Source: Spisula solida (lineage: Eukaryota > Mollusca > Bivalvia > Venerida > Mactridae). Taken from it: 64,000 nt of DNA. Shown here one piece after another: positions 60,401 to 61,329 of the stretch. The notes beneath the pieces are model-generated. The model had not been told where the DNA came from, ran no database searches, and saw only the letters and a list, made by a program, of their open reading frames with translations. The stretch is taken from NCBI GenBank assembly GCA_947247005.1, contig OX365962.1:7165201-7229200 (forward strand), in the 5' to 3' direction. Made by a program: the position numbers and the translations under genes. Within the stretch, counting starts at the first letter, position 1. Each line of letters opens with the position of its first letter.

Positions 60401-61316
60401 GGTAGTCCTTAGTTGGGTTACTATAGTAACCACATTTTGTGTTCTGTTGGATGAAATTATACCAAGATTTGTCAAATAATCAAGTTGGTGAGTAAGTCTA
60501 ATTAAAAGAAAAAATATTACAATTGCATGTTTCAATCAAGCGCTATGGCGATCGTCCGGGTATTAAATGAACGACCCTCGTATTTGGAAATAAACTCAAA
60601 CTTGTACACGTTACACTATTTTGGCACATAGCAACTTGATAATTTGATGTTTGCACCTTTTGACACGTGTCACATTGCTGCGTAACACAAATACAACACG
60701 CCATTAAGAATTGCAAGCAATACAGAAGCCCCCTACCGGTTTTAAGCCATTTTTAACGTTTCTGTTGCCAAAGCAACCACAATTTTAGTCGGAATCAAAA
60801 TATTTTTGGACGTGCATTATCCCTTATTGCCCCCTATCCACATACCAAGTTTCATAAACCTAGCTTTGGAAACTGTTTGCGTTATGTCAGGATCCAGATG
60901 TTTGACGGACGGACATTCTAACAGAACGGTTTTATGTGACTAAACGCTACTCAATGAAGATAATTGTCGTGTTTATGTGACTAAATAAGTCACACGAACT
61001 GAAAAAACCCACATAAACCCAGACATTCTTTAAGATGAGGTTTACGGGACTTTTTCAGCCACATAAAGTGGATTTGTGAGGGCAGACTGACGGACGGGCG
61101 GAGGGCAAACCCATAGTCCCCCAAAACGGTAGGGGACTAATAAAATCGAATAAACTTACAAACGGCGTAGAGATTCTCCATGTTACGATCACAGCCTCCT
61201 CAATTTCAATTTTTCCGCGTGTGGTGTAAGCTCCTCTCGGATCCTCGTCGCAACGATTTATCATTTGTTCTATTCTTCTGAGGTCACAATACCTTGGTCC
61301 GATCTTTAATCCAGTA
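12396..61316 (-). CDS. ZP-domain transmembrane protein gene, 3' part (11 coding exons A-K)
   Basis: Spliced minus-strand gene, 5' end outside the window. Coding exons: 61160-61316, 49296-49431, 46216-46296, 37439-37656, 30891-31027, 26823-26998, 23763-23868, 17541-17754, 15660-15774, 14175-14290, 12396-12419. All have AG/GT borders and matching phases, giving 492 codons plus stop. Domain order seen: Cys-containing N-terminal region (1-125), ZP-N (about 126-230), ZP-C (about 245-410), RKKR furin-type site (423-426), hydrophobic patch, membrane helix (about 459-483), tail of nine residues. This is the standard layout of ZP-module proteins, which are secreted as membrane precursors, cut at the basic site and polymerise into extracellular filaments or matrices. 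That role is inferred from the family; which matrix (egg coat, cuticle, mucus or receptor) cannot be told. No promoter or signal peptide is in the window. Introns range from about 1.2 to 12 kb and are full of mobile elements. Confidence 0.88.
12938..13310 (-). mobile_element. SINE, minus copy of the 54.3-kb family
   Basis: Starts at its 3' end ATTTATATAGCGCCTTTTTC. The core (CGAACATACGTTCAAAG, GGCATGCCCGG, TTCGAATAGACAGCATGGTT, TAATGTGCCCGGTGTATAGC) matches 54340-54605 reversed. The tRNA-like head is reduced to an A-box trace (CACCACTGAGCT). Confidence 0.75.
13384..13786 (+). mobile_element. TTAA-flanked MITE, copy 1
   Basis: Ends TTAAAGTCACATTATCTC and GGCATAATGGTACTTTAA; about 400 bp; interior includes TTGACGACAGAATGTCAGCT and GAGTTGCTCCCCTTAGACTT. 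TTAA at both ends suggests piggyBac- or Kolobok-type targeting. Confidence 0.85.
13822..14075 (+). mobile_element. AACAAGAGATGTTTGTGAAAC element, copy 1
   Basis: Starts AACAAGAGATGTTTGTGAAA, contains CATTAATGTTAAAGGTCA and a degenerate GACCGACC run, and ends near GAGGGGCATTAATAT. Related to 15782-16050 and, reversed, 44471-44932. Confidence 0.65.
14175..14290 (-). CDS. ZP gene exon J, transmembrane helix
   Basis: Residues 447 (split) to 485. Acceptor CTTCTTTACAG, donor ATGAAG|GTAAGT. Reads DVGEQASCVGSTVAIST, then LVALLVILIMSMLVTLMLF and MK. The uninterrupted hydrophobic run from about 459 to 483, followed by Lys, is a single-pass membrane anchor of type I orientation, the expected end of a ZP precursor. 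Its acceptor region (14286-14324) is duplicated at 14409-14447, leaving a second intact-looking acceptor upstream. Confidence 0.9.
14286..14447. repeat. 39-bp duplication around the exon J acceptor
   Basis: 14286-14324 and 14409-14447 share ATCTCCTGTAAAGAAGAAAG, TACCGACACCAT and AATAAC, offset 123 bp. The 84 bp between them copy 13357-13437 (intron DNA plus the first bases of the TTAA element). Confidence 0.9.
14372..14413 (-). other. Possible element-derived in-frame cassette exon (42 nt)
   Basis: Bordered by the duplicated acceptor CTTCTTTACAG and a donor-like GG|GTGAGA that lies in a fragment of the TTAA-flanked repeat. It is 42 nt long and has the same entry and exit phase as exon J. Inclusion between exons I and J would add DSLFTGRSRKKFL plus a Gly and keep the frame. 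Entirely a prediction from splice-site sequence. Confidence 0.25.
14448..14725 (+). mobile_element. AGTCCCCTACCGG element, copy 2
   Basis: Starts CATTAAGAATTGCGAGCAAT, then AGTCCCCTACCCGTTT; ends AAACTGGTAGGGGACT after a GACGGACGGAC run. Confidence 0.8.
14736..14977. mobile_element. GGGTACTGTTTTATCAAAG hairpin element, copy 2
   Basis: AGGGTACTGTTTTATCAAAG at the left, CTTTGATAAAACAGTACCCT at the right: near-perfect inverted ends. Confidence 0.85.
15286..15645 (-). mobile_element. 360-bp CAATCGG element, copy 1
   Basis: Ends CAATCGGGACACC and GGTCAGTACGG-type CCGTTCCGATTG are short inverted repeats. Flanks GAACAAAGA and AAACAAAGA form a 9-bp duplication with one mismatch. The interior is open for about 110 codons on the minus strand (for example YGIKYLGCIKRMNPAAFFLK). 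A 9-bp duplication points to Mutator-like mobilisation; no transposase motif is seen. Confidence 0.85.
15660..15774 (-). CDS. ZP gene exon I, furin-type site and hydrophobic patch
   Basis: Residues 409-446 plus one base of codon 447. Acceptor TTGTTTTATCAG, donor CACAAG|GTAAAT. Reads SCTNKNFVDFETTERKKRND, then GEQDTVTVRTSLTIMDPQ. RKKR (423-426) is placed where ZP proteins carry the consensus furin cleavage site, just after the last ZP-C cysteine. TVTVRTSLTIM follows where the external hydrophobic patch is expected; cleavage there normally releases the mature protein and frees the ZP module to polymerise. The exon is oddly situated: mobile elements begin 7 bp upstream of the acceptor junction and 14 bp beyond the donor junction. 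Confidence 0.9.
15782..16050 (+). mobile_element. AACAAGAGATG element, copy 2
   Basis: Starts AACAAGAAATGTTTTTGAAA, contains TCATTAATGTTAAAGGTCA and ends near CATCAAAGATGG. Read on the minus strand, its start supplies the pyrimidine tract of the exon I acceptor. Confidence 0.65.
16183..16335 (+). repeat. CATAATCAAGGCAATATATATTC tandem repeat
   Basis: Four units of about 42-60 bp, each AATCAAGGCAATATA followed by TTCAAAA and CATA. Confidence 0.85.
17541..17754 (-). CDS. ZP gene exon H, end of ZP-C
   Basis: Residues 337 (split) to 408. Acceptor TTTTCATTTCAG, donor TATCTG|GTGAGA. Begins CNTQTTVFAFEDEFVGQHLD, so the junction gives DDGCN, and ends with WGSDKLYFMCTLGFCFNRAE and YMNSRCYL. The F-A-F strand, then the L-Y-F-x-C-x-x-x-x-C pair and a further Cys, is the usual ZP-C ending (V-Y-F-x-C-x-x-x-x-C). 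Cysteines at 338, 390, 395 and 406. The exon lies in the loop of a 1.67-kb inverted repeat, and a TTAA-flanked element ends 34 bp upstream of its acceptor. Confidence 0.91.
17789..18195 (-). mobile_element. TTAA-flanked MITE, copy 2
   Basis: TTAAAGTCCCATTATGCC at the left; right end ATAATGTTACTTTGAA has a mutated TTAA. Lies just upstream of the exon H acceptor. Confidence 0.85.
18710..19270. other. No feature seen (intron)
   Basis: AT-rich intron DNA without recognised structure. Confidence 0.35.
19275..19342 (+). mobile_element. SINE-like 3' tail
   Basis: GATTGTAAAGCACTTTTGAA and AAAAGTGCTATATAAATAC resemble the conserved 3' end of the SINEs at 12.9 and 54.5 kb; no tRNA head is visible. 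Confidence 0.35.
19938..20204 (-). other. Cys-containing open frame in a ZP-gene intron
   Basis: Open on the minus strand from a TAA near 20205 to 19938. Reads MVVQLPPHIECVLKTSTLGG, WQGQRPTKIRPAEDYDPESG and SLEMVPHDCTQCQTNAVCQW. The composition is protein-like, with five cysteines counting one (PWC) upstream of the Met. It is not part of the ZP transcript: exon G joins exon H directly in phase. No clean donor is visible. It could be a retained fragment of another gene, an intronic small gene or chance. Confidence 0.25.
20697..20776 (+). repeat. (CATA)n microsatellite
   Basis: Interrupted CATA/CATC repeats in a ZP intron. The surrounding 20210-21380 shows nothing else. Confidence 0.85.
21387..21416 (+). 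repeat. (ACTT)n microsatellite
   Basis: Seven perfect tetranucleotide units. Confidence 0.95.
21678..22036 (+). mobile_element. TTAA-flanked MITE, copy 3 (3' truncated)
   Basis: Starts TTAAAGTTACATTATCTC and follows the family to AGGTTGCGAAGCTATTGC, then stops short of the usual end. Confidence 0.8.
22258..22394. mobile_element. Palindromic MITE (TCAGGCCCCGATCTCCCGAA)
   Basis: About 29 bp at each end (starting TCAGGCCCCGATCTCCCGAA) are perfect inverted repeats around a 75-bp centre that is itself partly palindromic. Confidence 0.9.
22471..23279 (-). mobile_element. TGCCCACCAAAAATAAGTATAC mariner-like element, interrupted
   Basis: Ends TGCCCACCAAAAATAAGTAT and ATACTTAATTTTGGCGGGCA match the ends of 35376-35790 in reverse. 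Removing the TTAA-flanked element at 22739-23140 leaves about 407 bp, close to the 415 bp of the uninterrupted copy, so that element inserted into this one. Confidence 0.85.
22739..23140 (+). mobile_element. TTAA-flanked MITE, copy 4 (nested)
   Basis: TTAAGCCACATTATCTCTCC to CCTAATGTGGCTTTAA, inside the mariner-like element. Confidence 0.85.
23353..23712 (+). mobile_element. 360-bp CAATCGG element, copy 2
   Basis: CAATCGGAACGGTCCGTACG to GAGGTGTCCCGATTG, flanked by the perfect 9-bp duplication GAGGTCTCA (23344-23352, 23713-23721). Open frame of about 110 codons across the element (NGPKKIDRNLSAAEISKDVL). Opposite orientation to the other three copies. Confidence 0.92.
23763..23868 (-). CDS. 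ZP gene exon G, ZP-C core (DCW motif)
   Basis: Residues 302 (split) to 337 (split), too short to stand out as an open frame. Acceptor CTTTTTTCAG, donor GACGG|GTAAGG. Reads NVQAYAVYVMDCWVSNNEDF, then VHSGTDYTLQIVDD, with the split codon giving the Gly before Cys in exon H. V-Y-V-x-D-C-W followed about 20 residues later by I-x-D-G-C is the ZP-C signature and the strongest single argument for the gene's identity. Phases fit both neighbours exactly. A 360-bp transposon with its 9-bp duplication ends 41 bp past the donor. Confidence 0.92.
23943..24204 (+). repeat. Dispersed repeat, inverted relative of 42855-43030
   Basis: Shares GCACGGTTTGCTCGCGG, CGCAAGAACCT and CATAAAGGTCAGGATCATGT with the copy near 42.9 kb (reversed). 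Its ends (CAGAGAATTTGACA / TGTCAAATTCTCTG) are inverted repeats. Confidence 0.65.
24280..24861 (-). mobile_element. LINE fragment: C-terminal end of reverse-transcriptase ORF plus 3' end
   Basis: Minus-strand frame at 24424-24861 ends with KFRSSFHNLMLEVGRHQEV, PRNQRLCKYCQNTIEDEFHF and LLICPFYSEIRIKYLP. This is the familiar C-terminal Cys-x-x-Cys / EDEFHFLL-x-C region downstream of the reverse transcriptase in Jockey/CR1-type LINEs. The 3' end has AATAAATATTTGAATC followed by a TTGAATC repeat. The polymerase domain itself is absent; a 5'-truncated copy. Confidence 0.8.
25394..25413. mobile_element. Solo end of the CAGTATAACC element
   Basis: GGATAAACCAGGTTATACTG followed by TA matches the terminal repeat of 31246-32128; no partner end is nearby. 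Confidence 0.4.
25815..26756 (+). repeat. GTGCTCTATTTTGTGCTCCTTTC minisatellite
   Basis: About 940 bp of 14-22-bp variants of TTCGTGCTCTATTTTGTGCT. A longer period (about 300 bp) is also visible: the block from 26085 recurs near 26390. Three apparent long frames over it are artefacts. Confidence 0.96.
26823..26998 (-). CDS. ZP gene exon F, linker and first strands of ZP-C
   Basis: Residues 243 (split) to 302 (split). Acceptor TTCATATTACAG, donor CAAAG|GTAAAG. Reads HIMRVTESYNSWEVFGWWTY, then TRVFNEQTQEEDKIPDG and AYAAHVYLSIALDYADLK. The last part matches the ZP-C pattern in which a strand of the type V-Y-x-x-I-x-L-D precedes the C-W motif. The one-base overhang joins exon G to give Val 302. 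The downstream intron contains a GTGCTC-rich minisatellite that begins about 66 bp past the donor. Confidence 0.87.
27120..27240. repeat. Dispersed repeat with TTTTCTGTGCTCGGCTG
   Basis: Shares GGGCATTGTG..TGTTTT, TTTTCTGTGCTCGGCTG and AGTGCTGC with 46565-46703, and weakly with the sequences bracketing the minisatellite (25720-25810, 26745-26790). Confidence 0.55.
27311..27378 (+). mobile_element. tRNA-like SINE head
   Basis: GTGGCCAAATGGATAAGGC (A-box-like) and AGGGTCAATCCTTGG (B-box-like), with no folding acceptor stem. Related sequence at 56395-56465. Confidence 0.55.
27650..28640. repeat. Degenerate tandem array, units of about 130-200 bp
   Basis: At least four units share GAAATTTCATG..TTATTTTTAACGTTA, TTTTTACGCRCGTGGGACAAA, GGACAC and GAGTATGTCYCC in order. 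28641-29400 shows nothing. Confidence 0.65.
29402..29473 (-). mobile_element. tRNA-like SINE head
   Basis: Read on the minus strand: TCGCTGGTTCAATCCGTAGG, then GATTTTCAGTC and GCCGGTTCAAGTCCTGATAA (B-box). No matching acceptor stem, so not a functional tRNA. Confidence 0.45.
30192..30350. repeat. Foldback repeat
   Basis: GAGGATATTTGTTGATTGTG, ATTTTATTTCATCGAGTGAT and their inverted partners ATCACGAGTGAAATAAAAT and CACCAAAAATCAACAAAT form a hairpin centred on GTGGCGTAGACACGAG. Same design as 50327-50480. Confidence 0.75.
30891..31027 (-). CDS. ZP gene exon E, end of ZP-N
   Basis: Residues 198-242 plus two bases of codon 243. Acceptor ATTACTACTTTCAG, donor GGAGA|GTATGT. Reads GYLEGGIRLYQSEFHSDF, then TWGGGRTLYFKCRPDDLPY and MLDVAFEG. 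The strand ending in LYFKC (Cys 227) fits the last strand and fourth cysteine of ZP-N, with RTLYFKCRP resembling the usual R-x-x-x-x-F-x-C ending. The linker to ZP-C begins here. Both junction phases agree with exons D and F. Confidence 0.86.
31068..31143 (+). repeat. Dispersed repeat, copy of 48284-48363
   Basis: Poly(T), then CAGGGGAGATAATTTTATTT, TCCTGGTCAATAGGTAGATG and TGGGTCGAGGGCATCCCA, nearly identical at both places. Confidence 0.85.
31246..32128. mobile_element. Pogo-like TIR element CAGTATAACCTGGTTTATCC, with LINE insertion
   Basis: Ends CAGTATAACCTGGTTTATCC and GGATGAACCCGGTTATACTG with TA on both flanks. The interior 31640-32063 is a LINE 3' end, so the original element was about 460 bp. 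Confidence 0.75.
31640..32063 (-). mobile_element. LINE 3' end nested in the TIR element
   Basis: Minus frame from 32063 to a TAA at 31878 reads ISDEFHYLLECNKFSNQRKL, FIDPTFYNRPNTYKLEQLMN and KTNFIKLCKLFKIILLQT. This is the same EFHYLLEC-type C-terminal motif as in the 24.4-kb LINE but a different element. The 3' end has AATAAACGG followed by (TTG)n. Confidence 0.75.
32594..32978 (-). mobile_element. TTAA-flanked MITE, copy 5
   Basis: TTAAAGTCCCATTATGCC to GATAATGTGACTTTAA. Confidence 0.87.
33477..33573 (+). repeat. Pure (TACAA)n array
   Basis: About 19 perfect pentamers. Same unit and strand as the longer variant array at 5.5 kb. Confidence 0.97.
33655..34327. mobile_element. TIR element (GTAGCAGTTATATATCCTTT)
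   Basis: Left end GTAGCAGTTATATATCCTTT, CCGCTACCA and right end TGGCAGCGGAAAGGATAT..ATATACAACTGCTAC are inverted, the right one split by a small palindrome. A 110-codon frame (33772-34104) inside is not recognised. Confidence 0.7.
34330..35370. other. No feature seen (intron)
   Basis: AT-rich DNA with no supported gene or repeat. Confidence 0.35.
35376..35790 (+). mobile_element. Mariner-like element CACTGCCCACCAAAAATAAG
   Basis: 415 bp. CACTGCCCACCAAAAATAAG and CTTATTTTTGGTGGGCAGTG are perfect inverted ends flanked by TA. A second, interrupted copy is at 22471-23279. Confidence 0.93.
35800..37430. other. No gene seen (intron)
   Basis: Contains TGGCCAGTGGTT-type dispersed sequence (36740s; also 50150s and 51000s) and a short GGACGGACG tract near 36837. 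Frame 35748-36086 is unsupported. Confidence 0.35.
37439..37656 (-). CDS. ZP gene exon D, ZP-N half (first three cysteines)
   Basis: Residues 125 (split) to 197. Acceptor CCATTTCAG, donor ACTGGG|GTGAGA. Starts EITCSLSEGSSNWEVLFAF, continues through a GNLTKY glycosylation sequon (Asn 149) and SPDGACTGD, and ends SINIPCLMTSTG. Cysteines at 129, 167 and 191 match C1, C2 and C3 of a ZP-N fold, with C4 supplied by exon E. ZP-N is the polymerising, immunoglobulin-like half of the ZP module and usually pairs C1-C4 and C2-C3. The ZP-N call rests on cysteine spacing and on the unmistakable ZP-C that follows; on its own this exon would be only suggestive. Confidence 0.85.
37921..38642 (+). repeat. 52-bp tandem satellite, 14 copies
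   Basis: Unit: GCTAACAGGTACCCGTATGT, GAAATAGGCTGGTTTCATTA, CTAACGGGGATA. Units alternate GCTAACAGGT and GCTTACAGAT or GCTTACAGGT types. Highly homogeneous, so probably recent. Confidence 0.97.
38645..38720. repeat. AACCTGCGACAGGT inverted pair at the array edge
   Basis: AACCTGCGACAGGTC (38645) and AACCTGTCGCAGGTC (38707) are inverted copies about 50 bp apart, directly abutting the 52-bp array. Confidence 0.8.
38860..39760. repeat. Dispersed repeat remnants (AAGAGGGCCACGATGGCCCT type)
   Basis: AACAAGAGGGCCACGATGGC at 39001, then repeated CTAGTTTTTGACCC-like sentences. Similar low-complexity phrases occur at 47150-47540 and 55260-55730. Confidence 0.5.
40765..40945. repeat. Dispersed repeat, copy of 45492-45690
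   Basis: Shares GTCACTTGTATACA, TGCAATATCATAACA, AAAACCAATACCTTATT and AGACATTAATAAGA in order. Confidence 0.65.
41107..41282. mobile_element. Pogo-like MITE CAGTAAAACTTCGTTATCTC
   Basis: 176 bp; CAGTAAAACTTCGTTATCTC and CTTATCGAGGTTTTACTG ends with TA on both sides. Confidence 0.85.
41920..42345. repeat. Relative of the 50.3-50.9 kb foldback
   Basis: TTTGTTTTGATTGAATATGG, CTCATCGTGTACTGAT, GCGCGTGGCGCGAGTGAAAA and later ACACCTACTTGTAGGAAAT and GGGGCGGAGCTTATATCAGT follow the 50.3-kb copy, but the second hairpin arm is missing. Confidence 0.75.
42855..43030 (-). repeat. Dispersed repeat, inverted relative of 23943-24204
   Basis: TATAGCTCAGAGAATTTGAC, then GATCCTGACCTTTATGCATG and CCGCGAGCAAACCGTGC. 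Confidence 0.65.
43121..43206 (+). mobile_element. tRNA-like SINE head
   Basis: GCGCTGTAGTGTAGTGGATA (A-box) and GTTGTAGGTTCGATCCCCAC (B-box) about 60 nt apart; 3' end TCGGTCAAC. Acceptor stem does not pair. Confidence 0.6.
43515..43730 (-). mobile_element. tRNA-like SINE, inverted copy of 3752-3990
   Basis: Minus reading: CTCGTTAGTCGAGTGTGTAA (A-box) and CACTGGTTCGACACCCATCC (B-box). Confidence 0.65.
44434..44978 (+). mobile_element. tRNA-like SINE interrupted by another element
   Basis: A-box part CTCTATGGCTAAGTGGATAT at 44440 and B-box part GGTTTTGAGTTCAAGCCCAG at 44945 are separated by the element at 44471-44932. The two halves would rejoin as a normal-spaced tRNA-like head. Confidence 0.55.
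44471..44932 (-). mobile_element. AACAAGAGATGTTTGT element, copy 3, with internal tandem duplication
   Basis: Starts AATTATGCCCCCCATCTTTG and ends ACAAACATCTCTTGTTA. Contains (GGTC)n at 44517-44580 and two ~155-bp units beginning TGGTTTCCGTTCAATAACTC and ending GGTCAAGGTCACTGTGACCT. Confidence 0.8.
45263..45337 (-). mobile_element. tRNA-like sequence, SINE head or tRNA pseudogene
   Basis: Minus reading: CATAGCGCAGTTGGCAGAGC (A-box) and TTTTAGGTTCAACCCCAACA (B-box), spacing near that of a tRNA. Stems are poorly paired. Confidence 0.5.
45492..45690. repeat. Dispersed repeat, copy of 40765-40945
   Basis: See that entry. Confidence 0.6.
45948..46202 (+). mobile_element. AGTCCCCTACCGG element, copy 3
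   Basis: AATTAAGAATTGCAAGCAAT, AGTCCCCTACCGGTTT to AAACCGGTAGGGGACT, with a GACGGACGGAC run. Ends 13 bp from the exon C donor. Confidence 0.85.
46216..46296 (-). CDS. ZP gene exon C, 81-nt exon
   Basis: Small exon, residues 98 (split) to 125 (split). Acceptor AAATTTCAG and donor TGTG|GTAAGTATTT are good. It enters after one base of codon 98 (Asp across the junction) and leaves one base for Asp 125. It reads NDGDTNDVWKRNICTYN and SATAYEAKC, with cysteines at 112 and 124. It closes the region before the ZP module. An AGTCCCCTACCGG-type element ends 13 bp inside the downstream intron. Confidence 0.87.
46565..46703. repeat. Dispersed repeat with TTTTCTGTGCTCGGCTG
   Basis: Partner of 27120-27240; target of the 360-bp element next to it. 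Confidence 0.5.
46704..47064 (-). mobile_element. 360-bp CAATCGG element, copy 3
   Basis: 361 bp, flanked by a perfect 9-bp duplication CTTGTACCG (46695-46703, 47065-47073). One extra T in a T-run shifts the internal frame near its end. Confidence 0.93.
47150..47540. repeat. Dispersed repeat remnant ending GTGACAGGTGAGCTAC
   Basis: Repeated GACCTAGTTTTTGACC-like phrases and a (GACA)n/(GACG)n run near 47440-47475. Confidence 0.5.
47543..47958 (+). mobile_element. AGTCCCCTACCGG element, copy 4
   Basis: CAAGAATTGCAAGCAATATA, AGTCCCCTACCGGTTT to AAACCGGTAGGGGACT; two tandem CAAGTTTCATAAACCTAGCT blocks inside. Confidence 0.85.
48284..48363 (+). repeat. Dispersed repeat, copy of 31068-31143
   Basis: Poly(T) then the shared GAGATAATTTTATTTTCC and GGGTCGAGGGCATCCCAC blocks. 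A (CATA)n/(CATT)n microsatellite follows at 48416-48470. Confidence 0.85.
49017..49259. mobile_element. GGGTACTGTTTTATCAAAG hairpin element, copy 3
   Basis: GGGTACTGTTTTATCAAAGC and GTGCTTTGATAAAACAGTAC are inverted ends. Ends 36 bp from the exon B donor. Confidence 0.85.
49296..49431 (-). CDS. ZP gene exon B, Cys-rich extracellular segment
   Basis: Residues 53-97 plus the first base of codon 98. Acceptor TTTCCTCAG and donor AAAAG|GTAAGAAG are both strong. Phase 0 entry matches exon A, and the one-base overhang matches exon C. The segment reads PFINGRYSGNREYAKPCPP, then SGSWKDNTNCRCENFL and TGVYVFAVK. Cysteines are at 69, 82 and 84, and exon C adds two more, so B and C together look like one small disulfide-bonded domain ahead of the ZP module. 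I do not recognise the family. A GGGTACTGTTTT hairpin element ends 36 bp past the donor. Confidence 0.85.
49615..50018 (+). mobile_element. TTAA-flanked MITE, copy 6
   Basis: TTAAAGTCACATTATCTCTC to GGCATAATGGGACTTTAA; the best-preserved copy, intact TTAA at both ends. Confidence 0.92.
50327..50480. repeat. Foldback hairpin
   Basis: Arms of about 70 bp: GATATTTGTTTGTTTTGATT and AATCAAAACAAACAAATATT; CTCATCGTGTAGTGATAAAA and TTTTATCACTACAAGATGAG; centre GCGCGTAGCGCG. The same element continues to about 50884. Confidence 0.9.
51531..51948. mobile_element. Foldback element, copy 1
   Basis: GTAGCAATATCACGTGACTT and AAGTCACGTGGTATTGCTAC ends. The whole 418 bp pairs with itself (ATACGCCACGCTAA / TTAGCGTGGCGTAT), including an inner CCATTACC / GGTAATGG hairpin. 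The frame at 51623-51811 is a by-product. Confidence 0.9.
51949..52743. other. No gene seen; sequence between two foldbacks
   Basis: Contains short GGCACCGG / CCGGTTCGC repeats near 52055-52110; nothing else recognised. Confidence 0.35.
52744..53126. mobile_element. Foldback element, copy 2
   Basis: GTAGCAATACCACGTGACTT to AGCCACGAGGTATTGCTACC; same interior as copy 1. Confidence 0.9.
53333..53693 (-). mobile_element. 360-bp CAATCGG element, copy 4
   Basis: 361 bp; same extra T as copy 3. Flanks ACCATGAAT and TTAATTGTT do not match, so the target duplication is lost or the flank was rearranged. Confidence 0.88.
53839..54244 (-). mobile_element. TTAA-flanked MITE, copy 7
   Basis: TTAAAGTCCCATTATGCC to GATAATGTGACTTTAA. 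Confidence 0.9.
54269..54605 (+). mobile_element. SINE with tRNA-Asp-like head
   Basis: Head TTTAGCTCAGTGGTAAGGC, anticodon-loop-like CTGTCAATC and GTGGGTTCAATCCCTGG (54269-54340) looks like tRNA-Asp(GTC). The body with GGTGCTATACACCGGGCACA and the tail GAAAAGGGCGCTATATAAAT follow. The acceptor stem is unpaired, so the tRNA part is not functional. Confidence 0.85.
55005..55080 (+). mobile_element. tRNA-like SINE head
   Basis: GTGGTCCAGTGGTTTTAGC, CTGGTTCTGTAACCAG (good anticodon-arm hairpin) and AAAGGTTCGATTCTCGGCCG. No paired acceptor stem. Confidence 0.6.
55240..55730. repeat. Dispersed repeat remnants (TTTGACCCCA..GACCCA phrases)
   Basis: Repeated GTTTGACCCCATATGACCCA and GTGGTCAGGTTTCATAA phrases like those at 38.9-39.7 and 47.2 kb. 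Confidence 0.5.
56320..56640. repeat. Repeat related to 27.0-27.4 kb, with inverted second copy
   Basis: TTTTGAGCCGTGACT, ATTTATGCAG and GATACGGCAATGTTTTATGA match 27.04-27.35 kb; CATAAAACATTGCCGTATCC at 56590 is an inverted piece of the same. Confidence 0.6.
57430..59517. mobile_element. Inner 2.1-kb TIR element CCTTTCCCGAAACTAGG
   Basis: CCCTTTCCCGAAACTAGGTT and ACCTAGTTTCGGGAAAGG are inverted ends; a second inverted pair (CGGGGTGTCC / GGACACCCCG) lies about 80-90 bp in. A 131-codon minus frame at 57681-58076 and other short frames are unrecognised. Confidence 0.7.
59741..60173 (-). mobile_element. AGTCCCCTACCGG element, copy 5 (nested)
   Basis: AGTCCCCTACCGGTTTTTGA, CCCTCCGTCCG, two tandem CAGTTTCCAAGCTAGGTT units, end AAACCGGTAGGGGACTGTAT. 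Confidence 0.88.
60702..61138 (+). mobile_element. AGTCCCCTACCGG element, copy 6, with insertion
   Basis: CATTAAGAATTGCAAGCAAT to ACGGTAGGGGACT. The part 60915-61080 (TTATGTGACTAAA / TTCAGCCACATAAA) is foreign to the family and resembles 56780-56990. Confidence 0.8.
61160..61316 (-). CDS. ZP gene exon A (first exon in window), unassigned Cys-containing segment
   Basis: Residues 1-52. Acceptor TATCCATAG at the 61316 side and donor TTT|GTAAGT at the 61160 side. The open frame starts after one base of a split codon and ends on a complete codon. It reads GLKIGPRYCDLRR and continues through INRCDEDPRGAY to VTWRISTPF. Two cysteines (10 and 22) and alternating charged stretches suggest an extracellular domain, but I do not recognise the fold. 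The acceptor has a weak pyrimidine tract, so the 5' border is the least certain of the set. The two bases completing the first codon must come from an exon beyond 61.3 kb, probably outside the window. An AGTCCCCTACCGG-type element ends 21 bp past the donor. Confidence 0.75.
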
Positions 61317-61329
61317 CTATGGATACAAT

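Larger units (their letters stand above)
57073..60580. mobile_element. 3.5-kb TIR element CGAGGGTCGTTCATTTAATA (composite)
   Basis: A 32-bp perfect terminal inverted repeat (starting CGAGGGTCGTTCATTTAATA) at both ends, flanked by TA. Contains a 2.1-kb inner TIR element and an AGTCCCCTACCGG element; without them about 1 kb remains. No mariner transposase motif is seen. Confidence 0.85.
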
